A DNA stretch of 64,000 bases from CALZBJ01 sp945619025 (GTDB lineage Bacteria > Pseudomonadota > Gammaproteobacteria > Cardiobacteriales > Wohlfahrtiimonadaceae), in NCBI GenBank assembly GCA_945619025.1, contig CALZBJ010000004.1:1-64000 (forward strand), given 5' to 3'. Shown piece after piece: positions 32,267 to 41,884 of the stretch. The position numbers and the translations under genes are program-made. Positions within the stretch are counted from its first letter, which is position 1. Every line of letters starts with the position of its first letter. The notes below the pieces were generated by a model. It saw nothing but the letters and a program-made list of their open reading frames with translations. It was not told where the DNA came from and searched no databases.

Positions 32267-34279
32267 ATGGAATTAAAATTTGTCTATTTATCAATCGTTT
32301 TATTGCCTCTATTAGGCTCGATTATCTCAGGGCTTTTCTGCCGAGTAATCAATCCGAAAGTGGCACATAGCGTAACGATTCTCTTTGTGGGAATTGCAGC
32401 GGCTCTCTCAGTGATGGTGTTAATTCAACATTTCAATGGGACGGCGCCAATCTTTGACGATAACGTCTACACCTGGATGGATGCGGGAAATGCAACGGTT
32501 GCCGTCGGCTTCCTTGTGGATAACTTAACCGCAATGATGATGGTGGTGGTCACCTCTGTATCGCTCATGGTGCATATCTACTCAATTGGGTATATGTCTG
32601 GCGATCCTGGGTATAGCCGCTTCTTCAGCTACATCTCACTCTTTACTTTCTCAATGTTGATGCTAGTGATGTCAAACAACTTCATGCAGCTCTTCTTTGG
32701 TTGGGAAGCGGTGGGTCTTGTATCCTATCTTCTGATTGGTTTCTGGTATAAAAAGCCTACAGCGATCTACGCGAACATGAAAGCGTTCGTGGTGAATCGT
32801 GTGGGTGACTTTGGATTTATTATCGGGATCGCGTGCGTATTTATGATGAGCGGAAGCCTTCATTACAGCGGCGCATTCTCAAATCTTGAAAGTGCTCATA
32901 CCACGTTCCATTTCTTCGGAATGGAGTGGAATATGGTGACGGTTGCCTGTTTCTTCCTCTTTATTGGGGCAATGGGTAAATCAGCGCAAGTTCCCTTACA
33001 TGTATGGTTACCGGATTCGATGGAAGGTCCGACCCCGATCTCAGCACTGATTCACGCGGCAACGATGGTTACCGCAGGGATCTTCATGGTGTCACGTATG
33101 GCGCCTCTGTATGAGTTATCGACCGCAGCACTCTCATTTATCATGATCATTGGTGCGATCACAGCGCTCTTTATGGGTGTTTTAGGTCTCTTCCAAAATG
33201 ACATTAAACGCGTTGTAGCGTATTCAACCATTTCACAACTCGGTTATATGACGGTTGCTCTTGGTGCGTCAGCGTACTCAATGGCCGCGTTTCACTTAAC
33301 CACGCACGCATTCTTTAAAGCGCTTCTCTTCCTAGGTGCAGGATCGGTGATTATCGGTATGCATCATGAGCAAGATATGCGCTTTATGGGTGGCCTTGCA
33401 AAACGGATGCCGATCACTTGGATCACCACGTTATTAGGCGCGCTTGCGCTGATTGGTATGCCATTCTTCTCAGGCTACTATTCAAAAGAGGGCATCATTA
33501 TGGCACTTCACCATAGCGATATCTTCGGCAGTGGCTTTGCGAGCATTGCGTTACTCTTAGGGGTGTTCTTAACGGCACTCTACACCTTCCGGATGATCTT
33601 CTTGGTCTTCCACGGAAAAGAGCGTTTCACCATCGATCCAAACGATCACAGTGGTGCGCAAGGCGTGCTTCACGAGGCGCCGAAAGAGTCTCGTTTAGTG
33701 GTAACGATTCCGTTAATTTTATTAGCGATTCCATCTGTGATTCTTGGCTGGTATATGGCGCCGGAAATGCTTTCAGGCAGTTTCTTAAAAGAAGCGCTTG
33801 AAGTCAATGGCCCACTTTTACACAGCACAATGAGCGATCTTCAAGCGGATTTTGCAGGTCTTTCAGGCACGGGAATTTCATGGGAGATGACCAAAGAAGC
33901 GATCACCGCTCCAGCGTTCTATCTCACCATTGCAGGACTTCTCACAGCATGGTTTGTCTATATGGTAAAACCATCCATTGCTGATGCGGCAACGAACGCG
34001 GTTGAAAAAGCGCGCTTAATGCCTCTCTTTGCGAACAACTATTACTTCGACAAGATCAATGAGAAATTCTTCTCTGCCGGAGCGATTGGCGTTGGTAAAA
34101 CATTATGGAAGAAGGTCGATGACGAACTGATCGATCAGAATATCGTCTTTGGTTCATCACGCATTGCAAGCGCTCTCGGGGGCTTTGTGCGTAAGATCCA
34201 AACAGGATACCTCTATCACTCAGCATTTTTAATGATCATAGGACTGTTAGTGCTTATGACATGGGTCGTTTTTAACTAG
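32267..34279 (+). CDS. nuoL: NADH-quinone oxidoreductase subunit L
   Basis: NuoL is the distal antiporter-like proton-pumping subunit with a long lateral helix at its C-terminus. The 670 residues have about 15-16 helices. Conserved residues of the channel are visible in FFGWEAVGLVSYLLIGFW (Glu), GKSAQVPLHVWLPDSMEGPTPISALIHAATMVTAG (Lys and His) and FHLTTHAFFKALLFLGAGSVI. It starts one base after nuoK. Confidence 0.97.
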   Translation: MELKFVYLSIVLLPLLGSIISGLFCRVINPKVAHSVTILFVGIAAALSVMVLIQHFNGTAPIFDDNVYTWMDAGNATVAVGFLVDNLTAMMMVVVTSVSLMVHIYSIGYMSGDPGYSRFFSYISLFTFSMLMLVMSNNFMQLFFGWEAVGLVSYLLIGFWYKKPTAIYANMKAFVVNRVGDFGFIIGIACVFMMSGSLHYSGAFSNLESAHTTFHFFGMEWNMVTVACFFLFIGAMGKSAQVPLHVWLPDSMEGPTPISALIHAATMVTAGIFMVSRMAPLYELSTAALSFIMIIGAITALFMGVLGLFQNDIKRVVAYSTISQLGYMTVALGASAYSMAAFHLTTHAFFKALLFLGAGSVIIGMHHEQDMRFMGGLAKRMPITWITTLLGALALIGMPFFSGYYSKEGIIMALHHSDIFGSGFASIALLLGVFLTALYTFRMIFLVFHGKERFTIDPNDHSGAQGVLHEAPKESRLVVTIPLILLAIPSVILGWYMAPEMLSGSFLKEALEVNGPLLHSTMSDLQADFAGLSGTGISWEMTKEAITAPAFYLTIAGLLTAWFVYMVKPSIADAATNAVEKARLMPLFANNYYFDKINEKFFSAGAIGVGKTLWKKVDDELIDQNIVFGSSRIASALGGFVRKIQTGYLYHSAFLMIIGLLVLMTWVVFN

Positions 34280-34288
34280 GAATCAATA

Positions 34289-35854
34289 ATGAATACAATG
34301 CAAATATCTTGGTTAAGTTTAGTAATTTGGTTGCCAATCATCGGAGGGCTCGTTGTACTCGCGGTCGGAAAAGATCAGCCATCACGAGCTCGCTGGATTG
34401 CATTGGCGGTATCCGTTGTTGCGTTTGTGCTCTCACTGCCGCTTTTCTTCTCGTTCGACCCAACGGTCGCAGGGATGCAATTTGTCGAAAACAGCGTCTG
34501 GAGCACTCAGCTTGGCACAGCGTATCACTTAGGGGTTGATGGATTTTCAATGCCCTTTATCATTCTGACCACCTTTGTGACCATCATTGTGGTGATCGCA
34601 GGGTGGGAAGTGATCAAGGATCGCCCGAATCAATATTTCGCGGCATTCTTAATTCTTGAAGGATTGATGAACGGAATCTTCGCATCGGTTGACGGTATCT
34701 TATTTTATATCTTCTTCGAAGCGATGCTGATCCCGATGTTCCTAATCATTGGTGTTTGGGGAGGCCCTGGCCGTATTGTGGCAGCGCTTAAATTCTTCCT
34801 CTACACCTTCTTAGGATCGATCTTCCTCTTAGTAGCGTTAATTTATCTCTACCTACAAACCGGTGAAGCGGGTCAATACAGCTTTAATATCTTAGATTTC
34901 CAAAGCTTAAATCTTGATCCAACCGCGCAGCGCTGGCTCTTCTTTGCATTCCTTGCAGGATTTGCGGTGAAAGTGCCGATGTGGCCGGTTCACACTTGGT
35001 TGCCTTCAGCGCACGTTGAAGCGCCTACCGGGGGGTCAGTTGTGTTAGCAGCGATTACGCTTAAAATCGGGGGTTACGGATTTGTTCGTTTCATCCTTCC
35101 GATCGTTCCTCACGGAGCGGAGACCTACGCATGGTTTGTGATCGCACTTAGTATCGTAGCGATTATCTATATCTCGCTTGTCGCTCTTGTGCAGCGCGAT
35201 ATGAAAAAACTTATCGCATACTCATCGATTGCCCATATGGGATTTGTCACGCTTGGCTTTATGCTTCCATTTGGCATTGCAAAAGTGACCGGATCATTTG
35301 ATGCGGCGCAAATGGCGATCCAAGGCGGTATGATGCAGATGATTTCGCACGGACTTGTGTCATCAGCGATGTTCCTCTGTATTGGGGTGCTCTATGATCG
35401 CGTTCACTCACGTGAAATTGCGGATTACGGCGGGGTGATCAACACCATGCCGGTATTTGGGGCATTCTTTGTCTTCTTTGCGATGGCAAACTCAGGTCTT
35501 CCTGGAACATCAGGCTTTATCGGTGAATTCTGGGTGATTCTCTCAAGCTTCCAATACTCAATTTGGATCGCATTAGCAGCGGCGTCAGCGCTTATCTTAA
35601 GTGCGGCGTACAACTTATGGCTCACTAAGCGTGTGATCTTAGGTGAAGTGACCCACGATCATGTGGCAAAACTCACCGATATCAACGGTAGAGAGTGGCT
35701 CTTACTCGGTTCGCTCGCGGTATTAATTATCCTTTTCGGTATCTGGCCAAATCCAGTAGCGGAATTGATGCATACCTCGATTGATGGCCTTTTAGAGCAA
35801 GTTAGCTTTGGTGTTGAACAAGCAGCGAAAGCTCAACAGTTAATCGCTCGATAA
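34289..35854 (+). CDS. nuoM: NADH-quinone oxidoreductase subunit M
   Basis: NuoM is the second antiporter-like pump subunit. The 521 residues have about 14 helices, FFEAMLIPMFLIIGVWGG (the conserved Glu), FAVKVPMWPVHTWLPSAHVEAPTGGSVVLA (Lys and His) and SHGLVSSAMFLCIGVLYDR. It begins 9 bases after nuoL. Confidence 0.97.
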   Translation: MNTMQISWLSLVIWLPIIGGLVVLAVGKDQPSRARWIALAVSVVAFVLSLPLFFSFDPTVAGMQFVENSVWSTQLGTAYHLGVDGFSMPFIILTTFVTIIVVIAGWEVIKDRPNQYFAAFLILEGLMNGIFASVDGILFYIFFEAMLIPMFLIIGVWGGPGRIVAALKFFLYTFLGSIFLLVALIYLYLQTGEAGQYSFNILDFQSLNLDPTAQRWLFFAFLAGFAVKVPMWPVHTWLPSAHVEAPTGGSVVLAAITLKIGGYGFVRFILPIVPHGAETYAWFVIALSIVAIIYISLVALVQRDMKKLIAYSSIAHMGFVTLGFMLPFGIAKVTGSFDAAQMAIQGGMMQMISHGLVSSAMFLCIGVLYDRVHSREIADYGGVINTMPVFGAFFVFFAMANSGLPGTSGFIGEFWVILSSFQYSIWIALAAASALILSAAYNLWLTKRVILGEVTHDHVAKLTDINGREWLLLGSLAVLIILFGIWPNPVAELMHTSIDGLLEQVSFGVEQAAKAQQLIAR

Positions 35855-35872
35855 GATCTAAAGGAAAAAAAG

Positions 35873-37369
35873 ATGACAAGTAAATTAGGACTAATCGATA
35901 TGATGGCGGCGATGCCTGAGATCTTCCTGCTTTCGATGATAGTAGTGATTCTACTCTATGAGAGCTTTCGTAAGGACTCAGGGCATCAGCAGCTCTATGT
36001 ATTAAGTTTAGTAGCGCTTGTGGGTACGGGCATTTTAGCCTTTGCTCAAATGAATAGCGGCATTGTGCATTTCAGCAGTGATATGCCAGACCTTATTAAC
36101 GGTCAAGAGACGCTTAGCCTGTGGTTTGGCGAGGTGAGCTATTCAAGTTCAGCAGCGTTTTTGAAATTGATGGTGATCGCCATTGTGGCCATTGGCCTTA
36201 TCTATAGCTATCCCCGTCTTGAGATGGACGGTCTTGCGATTCCGGAGTTTTATCTGCTCACCCTTTTAAGCACGCTTGGAATGGTGGTGATGGTATCGGC
36301 AGCAACGATGTTAACCCTCTATTTAGGGCTTGAGTTAATGTCACTTCCTCTCTACGGATTAGCAGCGCTCAATCGTAATAATAGTCGCGGCGTTGAAGCG
36401 GCGATGAAATATTTCGTTATGGGTGCGATGGCATCAGGGATCTTACTCTTTGGTGTGGCGTTACTCTACGGTGCAACCGGCTCATTTGTATTAAGCGAAA
36501 TCGCAGACTTCATGGTGCAAAATGCCATTGAAGAGGGCGGTATGAGCAATAAGCTTCTTCTCTTCTCAATGATCTTCATTATCGTTGGTGTGACCTTTAA
36601 ACTTGGGGCGGCACCGTTCCACGCGTGGGTTCCCGATGTGTATGAAGGTTCGCCAGCACCGGTAGCACTTTTAATCAGTGCGGCACCGAAAGTGGCAGCA
36701 TTTGTAATGGCAAGTGCACTCCTTTTAGTCTCAGCGCGCAACCTTGTAGAAGATTGGCAGCTCGTGCTTTCAGCGATCGCAATCGTCTCATTTGTGCTTG
36801 GTAACTTAATCGCACTTAAACAAGAAAACCTGCGCCGTATGCTCGGTTATTCAGCGGTATCTCATGCTGGGTTCATGTTGTTAGGTCTCTTCTTAGATGA
36901 TAAGAGCGGTTATTCATCCGGTCTTTTCTACGCAATCACCTACGCACTCACCACCACAGCGGCATTTGGCTTTGTGTTAATGGTGAAAAATAATGGTAAC
37001 GCGGTTGAAAATATCGATGAGCTTAAAGGCTTTGGTCGCGAACACGGCTGGCTTGCATTTTTAATGGCAGCAGTGATGTTCTCAATGGGCGGGATTCCGT
37101 TCTTCGTGGGCTTCCAAGGAAAACTTTTAGTACTTAAAAGCGCTTTCCAAGCGGGCTTTATCTGGACAGTGATCATCGGACTTATCATGTCAGTGATCGG
37201 ACTTTTCTACTACCTTCGTGTGGTAAAAGTGATGTTCTTTGATGAAACCGTTGCGGAGAATGAGCTCACAGTTGATGCGCCTGCAACAAGTCGTGTATTC
37301 TTATCATTAAATGTGTTTGCATTAGCGGTTCTCGGGGTTATGCCGAGCTTGCTTCTTGCATTCTGTTAA
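35873..37369 (+). CDS. nuoN: NADH-quinone oxidoreductase subunit N
   Basis: NuoN is the third antiporter-like pump subunit. The 498 residues show LYLGLELMSLPLYGLAALNR (Glu), FKLGAAPFHAWVPDVYEGSPAPVALLISAAPKVAAF (Lys) and GYSAVSHAGFMLLGLF. It is the last gene of the operon. AAAGGA precedes the ATG. mog follows only 30 bases later, with no terminator seen between, so mog may be read from the same message. Confidence 0.97.
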   Translation: MTSKLGLIDMMAAMPEIFLLSMIVVILLYESFRKDSGHQQLYVLSLVALVGTGILAFAQMNSGIVHFSSDMPDLINGQETLSLWFGEVSYSSSAAFLKLMVIAIVAIGLIYSYPRLEMDGLAIPEFYLLTLLSTLGMVVMVSAATMLTLYLGLELMSLPLYGLAALNRNNSRGVEAAMKYFVMGAMASGILLFGVALLYGATGSFVLSEIADFMVQNAIEEGGMSNKLLLFSMIFIIVGVTFKLGAAPFHAWVPDVYEGSPAPVALLISAAPKVAAFVMASALLLVSARNLVEDWQLVLSAIAIVSFVLGNLIALKQENLRRMLGYSAVSHAGFMLLGLFLDDKSGYSSGLFYAITYALTTTAAFGFVLMVKNNGNAVENIDELKGFGREHGWLAFLMAAVMFSMGGIPFFVGFQGKLLVLKSAFQAGFIWTVIIGLIMSVIGLFYYLRVVKVMFFDETVAENELTVDAPATSRVFLSLNVFALAVLGVMPSLLLAFC

Positions 37370-37399
37370 TCATTTAATATTAAGGACAGCAGTATAAAG

Positions 37400-37981
37400 A
37401 TGGATAAAAAAATGGATGAAGTGATTATCGGTTTAGTGTCGATCAGTGATCGGGCGAGCCGTGGTGACTATCAAGATGAGGGGCTTCCTCATCTTGAATC
37501 CTGGTTAAATGGTGTGGTGAAAAATCCGATTGTTTATCACAAAGCCTTGATCGAAGATGATCAGGCGCTCATTGAGAAAACTCTCATTGATCTTGTGGAT
37601 AATAAAGAGTGTGATTTAGTGCTCACCACCGGCGGAACAGGCCCAACAAAACGGGACGTAACGCCGGATGCCACCTTAGCGATTGCCGATAAGGAGATGC
37701 CAGGCTTTGGCGAGCAGATGCGTCAAGTGAGTCTCTACTTTGTTCCTACCGCCATTTTATCGCGCCAAGTCGGTGTCATTCGTAATGAAACCCTGATCGT
37801 GAATCTCCCCGGTCGTCCTCGTGCGATCGAAGAGACGTTAGCAGGGGTTAAAGATAAAGAGGGCAATACCGTCGTCAATGGAATCTTCTCTGCAATTCCC
37901 TACTGCATCGATCTGATTGGGGGACACTTCTTCGAAATTGATGAAGCAAAATGCCCGATCTTTAGACCGAAAAAGAAATAA
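37400..37981 (+). CDS. mog: Molybdopterin adenylyltransferase
   Basis: Mog activates molybdopterin by adenylylation before molybdate insertion. The 193 residues follow the MogA fold: VSISDRASRGDYQDEGLPHL, then the LVLTTGGTGPTKRDVTPDAT loop that binds the dithiolene pyranopterin and Mg-ATP, and LIVNLPGRPRAIEETL. No other mo- gene is near. AAGGACAG lies 13 bases before ATG 37400; ATG 37412 is an alternative. It sits behind nuoN. Confidence 0.92.
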   Translation: MDKKMDEVIIGLVSISDRASRGDYQDEGLPHLESWLNGVVKNPIVYHKALIEDDQALIEKTLIDLVDNKECDLVLTTGGTGPTKRDVTPDATLAIADKEMPGFGEQMRQVSLYFVPTAILSRQVGVIRNETLIVNLPGRPRAIEETLAGVKDKEGNTVVNGIFSAIPYCIDLIGGHFFEIDEAKCPIFRPKKK

Positions 37982-38025
37982 TGGCTGCGTTTCGGGTAAA
38001 TCCTTAAACGTCCCCAATAGCAAAA

Positions 38026-38075
38026 CGCCTCACCATAAGCGGTTCATGATTTTGAATCCTCGGTGGGGCTTTTTT
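38026..38075 (+). terminator. Intrinsic terminator after mog
   Basis: GCCTCACC and GGTGGGGC form an 8-bp stem with one G-T pair and a long loop (27 bases), followed by TTTTTT. It probably ends the nuo-mog transcript. Confidence 0.6.
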
Positions 38076-38123
38076 ATGTCTGTTGAAGAACTGGTTAATG
38101 ATGATTGACTAAAATCTGGAGAC

Positions 38124-38165
38124 AAAAAAAGAGTGTGACCCAAATGGGTATCACACTCTTTTTCA
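38124..38165. terminator. Bidirectional terminator between mog and tsf
   Basis: AAAAAGAGTGTGA (38126-38138) and TCACACTCTTTTT (38151-38163) form a perfect 13-bp stem with a 12-base loop and T runs on both strands. It serves the leftward rpsB-tsf unit and backs up the mog terminator. Confidence 0.8.
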
Positions 38166-38248
38166 CGATCGTTGCGTTTATACCGCTACCTAGGATTGAT
38201 TGTATAGGGAAGGGTACGCTGCATTCGATCCTGTATTTTTAAGAACAC

Positions 38249-39115
38249 TTATTTAAGTTGTTCCATAACTTCTGCTGCGAAGTCAGTCTCTTCGATCTCA
38301 ACGCCTTCACCTAAACCGAAACGGATGAATGAAGATACGGTTGCGTTGTTGTTTTTGAGAAGTTTTTCGATCGTCATGTCAGGATCTTTAACGAATGCTT
38401 GACCTACAAGAGTGATCTCTTCTAAGTATTTACGCATTCTACCTTCGATCATTTTCTCTTGAATGTTCTCAGGGCGACCTGATTCTTGCGCTTGTGCAAC
38501 GTAGATTGCGCGCTCTCTTTCAAGAAGTTCAGCAGGAACAGCGTCCGCGTCTACACAGATTGGGCTTGCTGCCGCGATGTGCATCGCTAAGTCTTTCGCT
38601 AATTCTTCGTTATCTGTTGATACGTCAACGATGGCTGCGATACGAACACCGTGAACGTATGCACCGATCATTCCGTTACCATCAATAGCTGCTACACGGC
38701 GAACAGAGATGTTCTCACCGATTTTAGCCACTAAACCACGGCGAACTTCATCAACGGTAGAATCCCCTAATTTTGCTGCGTTTAACGCGTCAGCTGTGGT
38801 GATTTTTTCGTTTAATGCAAGGTTAGCAACATCATCAGCAAATTTGATGAAGTCTTCGTTTTTCGTTACGAAGTCTGTTTCACAGTTTACTTCAACGATC
38901 ACACCGAAACTGCCTGCGGTACGGACTAAAAGTACGCCTTCAGCCGCTGCACGTCCTGCTTTTTTATCAGCACTTGCTTGACCGTTTTTACGCATTAAAT
39001 CGATTGCTGCGTCGATATCGCCATTTGTTTCAGTTAGAGCTTTTTTACACTCCATCATGCCTGAACCAGTGCGCTCTCTAAGCTCTTTAACCATGGCTGC
39101 GGTAATATTCGCCAT
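38249..39115 (-). CDS. tsf: Elongation factor Ts
   Basis: EF-Ts exchanges GDP for GTP on EF-Tu. The 288 residues begin with ITAAMVKELRERTGSGMMECKKALTETNGDIDAAIDLMRK, the N-terminal UBA-like domain that docks on EF-Tu, including the family signature LRxxTGxGMMDCKKAL with Glu for Asp. A Cys in NCETDFVTKNEDF is also conserved. GAGG precedes the ATG. It lies 92 bases downstream of rpsB in the standard rpsB-tsf operon. Confidence 0.97.
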   Translation of the reverse strand: MANITAAMVKELRERTGSGMMECKKALTETNGDIDAAIDLMRKNGQASADKKAGRAAAEGVLLVRTAGSFGVIVEVNCETDFVTKNEDFIKFADDVANLALNEKITTADALNAAKLGDSTVDEVRRGLVAKIGENISVRRVAAIDGNGMIGAYVHGVRIAAIVDVSTDNEELAKDLAMHIAAASPICVDADAVPAELLERERAIYVAQAQESGRPENIQEKMIEGRMRKYLEEITLVGQAFVKDPDMTIEKLLKNNNATVSSFIRFGLGEGVEIEETDFAAEVMEQLK

Positions 39116-39207
39116 TATAAATACCTCATTAAATTAAAAGTGAATAAAGTGGAAAACCAAAAAATGATGGAAAGAGGGTGCGGTTAAGCACCCCCTAAAA
39201 TCAATTA

Positions 39208-39966
39208 TTACTCTGCGTCAGCAGCCGCTTCAACTTCTACAAACTCATCTGCCGCTTGTGCATCTTTAGCAGCGAGTTGTGCGTTTGAACCACGACCTTC
39301 GATTACAGCATCAGCAACGGCTTTAGTGTAAAGACGGATTGCGCGGATAGCGTCATCGTTACCTGGGATTACGTAATCTACGCCTTCAGGTGAACTGTTA
39401 CTATCAACGATTCCGATTACAGGAATTCCCATTTTTTTCGCTTCAGCAACGGCATTGCTTTCGTAGCCAACATCGATTACGAAAAGTGCGTCTGGAATGT
39501 TAGGCATATCTTTGATACCGCCTAAGCTGCGCTCTAATTTGTTAAGTTCACGCTCAAGAAGGATGCCTTCTTTTTTAGTTAAGCGCTCTAATGAACCATC
39601 AGATTTCATCTCTTCGATTTCGCGAAGACGACGAATTGAGTTACGAACGGTTTTGAAGTTCGTGAGCATACCACCTAACCAGCGATGGTTAACGTATGGC
39701 ATACCTGCGCGTTGAGCTTCTTGAGTGATCGCTTCTGACGCTGCACGTTTTGTACCAACAAAAAGAATGCGGCCGTTTTGTGCTGCGATACTTGAGATGA
39801 AGTTTAAAGCATCGTCAAGCATAGGAACGGTTTTTTCTAAGTTGATGATATGAATTTTAGAACGTGATCCGAAGATGAAAGGTTTCATTTTTGGATGCCA
39901 GAAACGGGTTTGGTGACCGAAGTGAACACCAGCTTCAAGTAATTCACGCATTGATACGTTAGACAT
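39208..39966 (-). CDS. rpsB: 30S ribosomal protein S2
   Basis: S2 is a late-assembly protein of the 30S subunit that binds S1. From ATG 39966 (MSNVSMRELLEAGVHFGHQ) it has 252 residues and the usual motifs RFWHPKMKPFIFG, VNHRWLGGMLTNFKT and PVIGIVDSNSSPEGVDYVIPGNDDA. The frame is open for 27 more codons upstream, but AAGGAAA lies directly before 39966 and homology begins there. The C-terminal 20 residues are Ala/Glu-rich. S2 commonly represses its own mRNA through the leader. Confidence 0.97.
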   Translation of the reverse strand: MSNVSMRELLEAGVHFGHQTRFWHPKMKPFIFGSRSKIHIINLEKTVPMLDDALNFISSIAAQNGRILFVGTKRAASEAITQEAQRAGMPYVNHRWLGGMLTNFKTVRNSIRRLREIEEMKSDGSLERLTKKEGILLERELNKLERSLGGIKDMPNIPDALFVIDVGYESNAVAEAKKMGIPVIGIVDSNSSPEGVDYVIPGNDDAIRAIRLYTKAVADAVIEGRGSNAQLAAKDAQAADEFVEVEAAADAE

Positions 39967-40277
39967 AGTTTTTCCTTTAATAGGGTTGAGCCTCCAAGCC
40001 TGCTTAAATGAACTGCCACCACAATATAAATGACGGAGCACCCACATTTAAGCGCGATAAGCTTGTGAGTATTAATAATAAAATAAATGTGTATTAATCT
40101 CGATTAAACCGAAAAATCATCGACAATGATCGTTAGTCGGTTATAAAAGAGCAGGTTATTATACCCTGTTTGGTCAAAAAGAGCTAATGCTCTTTGAAAA
40201 TAAATCTTTTTTAGGGCGAAATATGGTACACTTTCAAAGTATTCACGATTAATAAATATAATGGAATTATAGAACAT
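39967..40277. promoter_or_regulatory. Divergent control region of rpsB and hemE
   Basis: The 311 bases between the two divergent genes hold no gene. The part next to rpsB (about 39967-40060) is more GC-rich and can fold, as expected for an S2-binding leader; a conserved leader structure was not confirmed. A TATAAT reading leftward (40158-40163) may be the rpsB -10 box. For hemE, TTCAAA (40233-40238), an 18-base spacer and a perfect TATAAT (40257-40262) form a promoter. Its expected start leaves a leader of only about 9 bases and no ribosome binding site. Confidence 0.5.
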
Positions 40278-41345
40278 ATGACATATAAGAACGATCGTTT
40301 TCTTCGCGCTTTGCTCAAAGAACCTGTGGATAGGACGCCCGTGTGGATGATGCGTCAAGCAGGCCGATATCTCCCTGAGTATCGCCGTGTACGAGAACAA
40401 GCGGGAAGCTTTATGGATCTATGCCGTAATGCTGAACTTGCTTGTGAAGTCACGCTTCAGCCGATTGACCGTTTTGGCTTTGATGCCGCCATTTTATTTT
40501 CAGATATTTTAACCATTCCCGATGCGATGGGATTAGGTTTAAGTTTCGTGCCTGGCAAAGGCCCGGTATTTGAAACGCCGATTACTGATCCAAGACAGAT
40601 TGATAATCTTCCCAAACCCGATGCTGAAATTGAGCTTGGCTATGTGATGAATGCGGTACGCACCATTCATAAAGAGCTTGATGGTCGTGTGCCGCTTATC
40701 GGATTTACCGGAAGCCCATGGACGCTGGCAACCTACATGATTGAAGGTGGCGGCAGTAAGGATTTTGGTAAAGTTCGCGGCTTTATGTATGAGCATCCTG
40801 AAGCGATGCACAAACTCCTCGACAAACTTGCTGACGTTGTGATCGATTATCTCAATGCACAGATCGTAAACGGGGCAGCTGCGGTGCAAATTTTTGACAC
40901 CTGGGGCGGCATCTTATCGAAAGAGCATTATCGCGAGTTCTCCCTTAAATATATGGAGAAAATCGTTCGCGGCGTGATTAAAGATTATAATGGCGCGCGC
41001 ATTCCGAGCATTATCTTTACGAAAAATGGCGGTATGTGGTTAGGCGAGCAGTCCAATGCCGGTGCTGATGCCGTGGGTCTTGACTGGATGACCGACATTG
41101 CCCATGCGAAAGCGTTAATTGGCAATAAAGTCGCGCTCCAAGGCAATATGGACCCGGGCGTTCTCTACTCAACGCCGGAAGTGGTGCGTGAAAATGTGAA
41201 GAAAGTGCTTCACGCCTACGGTCCTGTTGAAAAAGGCCAAGGCCATATCTTCAACCTTGGTCACGGAATCCATCCAGGGATTGATCCTGAAAACGTTAAG
41301 GCGATGGTGGAAGCGGTTCGCGAGTTTAGCCCGCGCTATCACTAA
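40278..41345 (+). CDS. hemE: Uroporphyrinogen decarboxylase
   Basis: HemE removes four carboxyl groups from uroporphyrinogen III to give coproporphyrinogen III in heme synthesis, without cofactor. The 355 residues carry PVWMMRQAGRYLPEYR (signature and Arg residues that bind the substrate), DAAILFSDILTIPDAMG with the catalytic Asp, GFTGSPWTLATYMIEGG, and GNMDPGVLY with FNLGHGIHPGIDPENV. The ATG follows a predicted promoter very closely and has no Shine-Dalgarno sequence. The Nudix gene follows 18 bases later. Confidence 0.97.
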   Translation: MTYKNDRFLRALLKEPVDRTPVWMMRQAGRYLPEYRRVREQAGSFMDLCRNAELACEVTLQPIDRFGFDAAILFSDILTIPDAMGLGLSFVPGKGPVFETPITDPRQIDNLPKPDAEIELGYVMNAVRTIHKELDGRVPLIGFTGSPWTLATYMIEGGGSKDFGKVRGFMYEHPEAMHKLLDKLADVVIDYLNAQIVNGAAAVQIFDTWGGILSKEHYREFSLKYMEKIVRGVIKDYNGARIPSIIFTKNGGMWLGEQSNAGADAVGLDWMTDIAHAKALIGNKVALQGNMDPGVLYSTPEVVRENVKKVLHAYGPVEKGQGHIFNLGHGIHPGIDPENVKAMVEAVREFSPRYH

Positions 41346-41363
41346 ACGCAGGAGGATCATCCT

Positions 41364-41810
41364 GTGAATGATGAATCGACACCGGAGATTCTCTCTTGCG
41401 GTGCCGTAATTGTTCGCTGGGAGCGGGGCGAATTTCTCTACCTGCTCCTCCGAGCCTATAATTTTTGGGATTTTCCAAAAGGACAGCTCGAAGCGGGCGA
41501 AACACCGTTAGAAACAGCCCTTCGAGAAGTGGAAGAGGAGACAACGCTCACCAATTTACGCTTCTCGTGGGGACACGATTTCTATGAAACGCCCCCTTAT
41601 TGCCGTGGTAAAAAGGTGGCGCGTTACTATATTGCAGAGACTCCTTCGCGCAAGATCGATCTCCCCATTAACCCCGAGCTTGGCCGCCCAGAACACAACG
41701 AGTGGGGCTGGTTTACTCGGCAAGAGATGATGCGATTGATCACCCCAAGGGTGCAAGAAGTGGTCTATTGGTCAGATAATTACCTAGCGTATGACCGGCG
41801 TCTCAATTAA
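41364..41810 (+). CDS. Nudix hydrolase, Ap4A-hydrolase-like
   Basis: This 148-residue hydrolase removes nucleoside diphosphate-linked groups; the overall sequence (SCGAVIVRW, NFWDFPKGQLEAGE, RYYIAETPSRKIDL, HNEWGWFTRQEM) resembles asymmetric diadenosine tetraphosphate hydrolases of the NUDT2 type. The Nudix box reads GQLEAGETPLETALREVEEE and then TTL: the late Gly is replaced by Thr, while the metal-binding Glu residues are kept, so activity is likely. The start is GTG with GGAGGA 7 bases upstream. It is probably cotranscribed with hemE. Confidence 0.82.
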   Translation: MNDESTPEILSCGAVIVRWERGEFLYLLLRAYNFWDFPKGQLEAGETPLETALREVEEETTLTNLRFSWGHDFYETPPYCRGKKVARYYIAETPSRKIDLPINPELGRPEHNEWGWFTRQEMMRLITPRVQEVVYWSDNYLAYDRRLN

Positions 41811-41884
41811 TGGGGATTGTTTGGTACAATATACGCGTGATATATTAAACGAGTGCAGTGGCAGAAATAGGATGTAAAGAGAGC

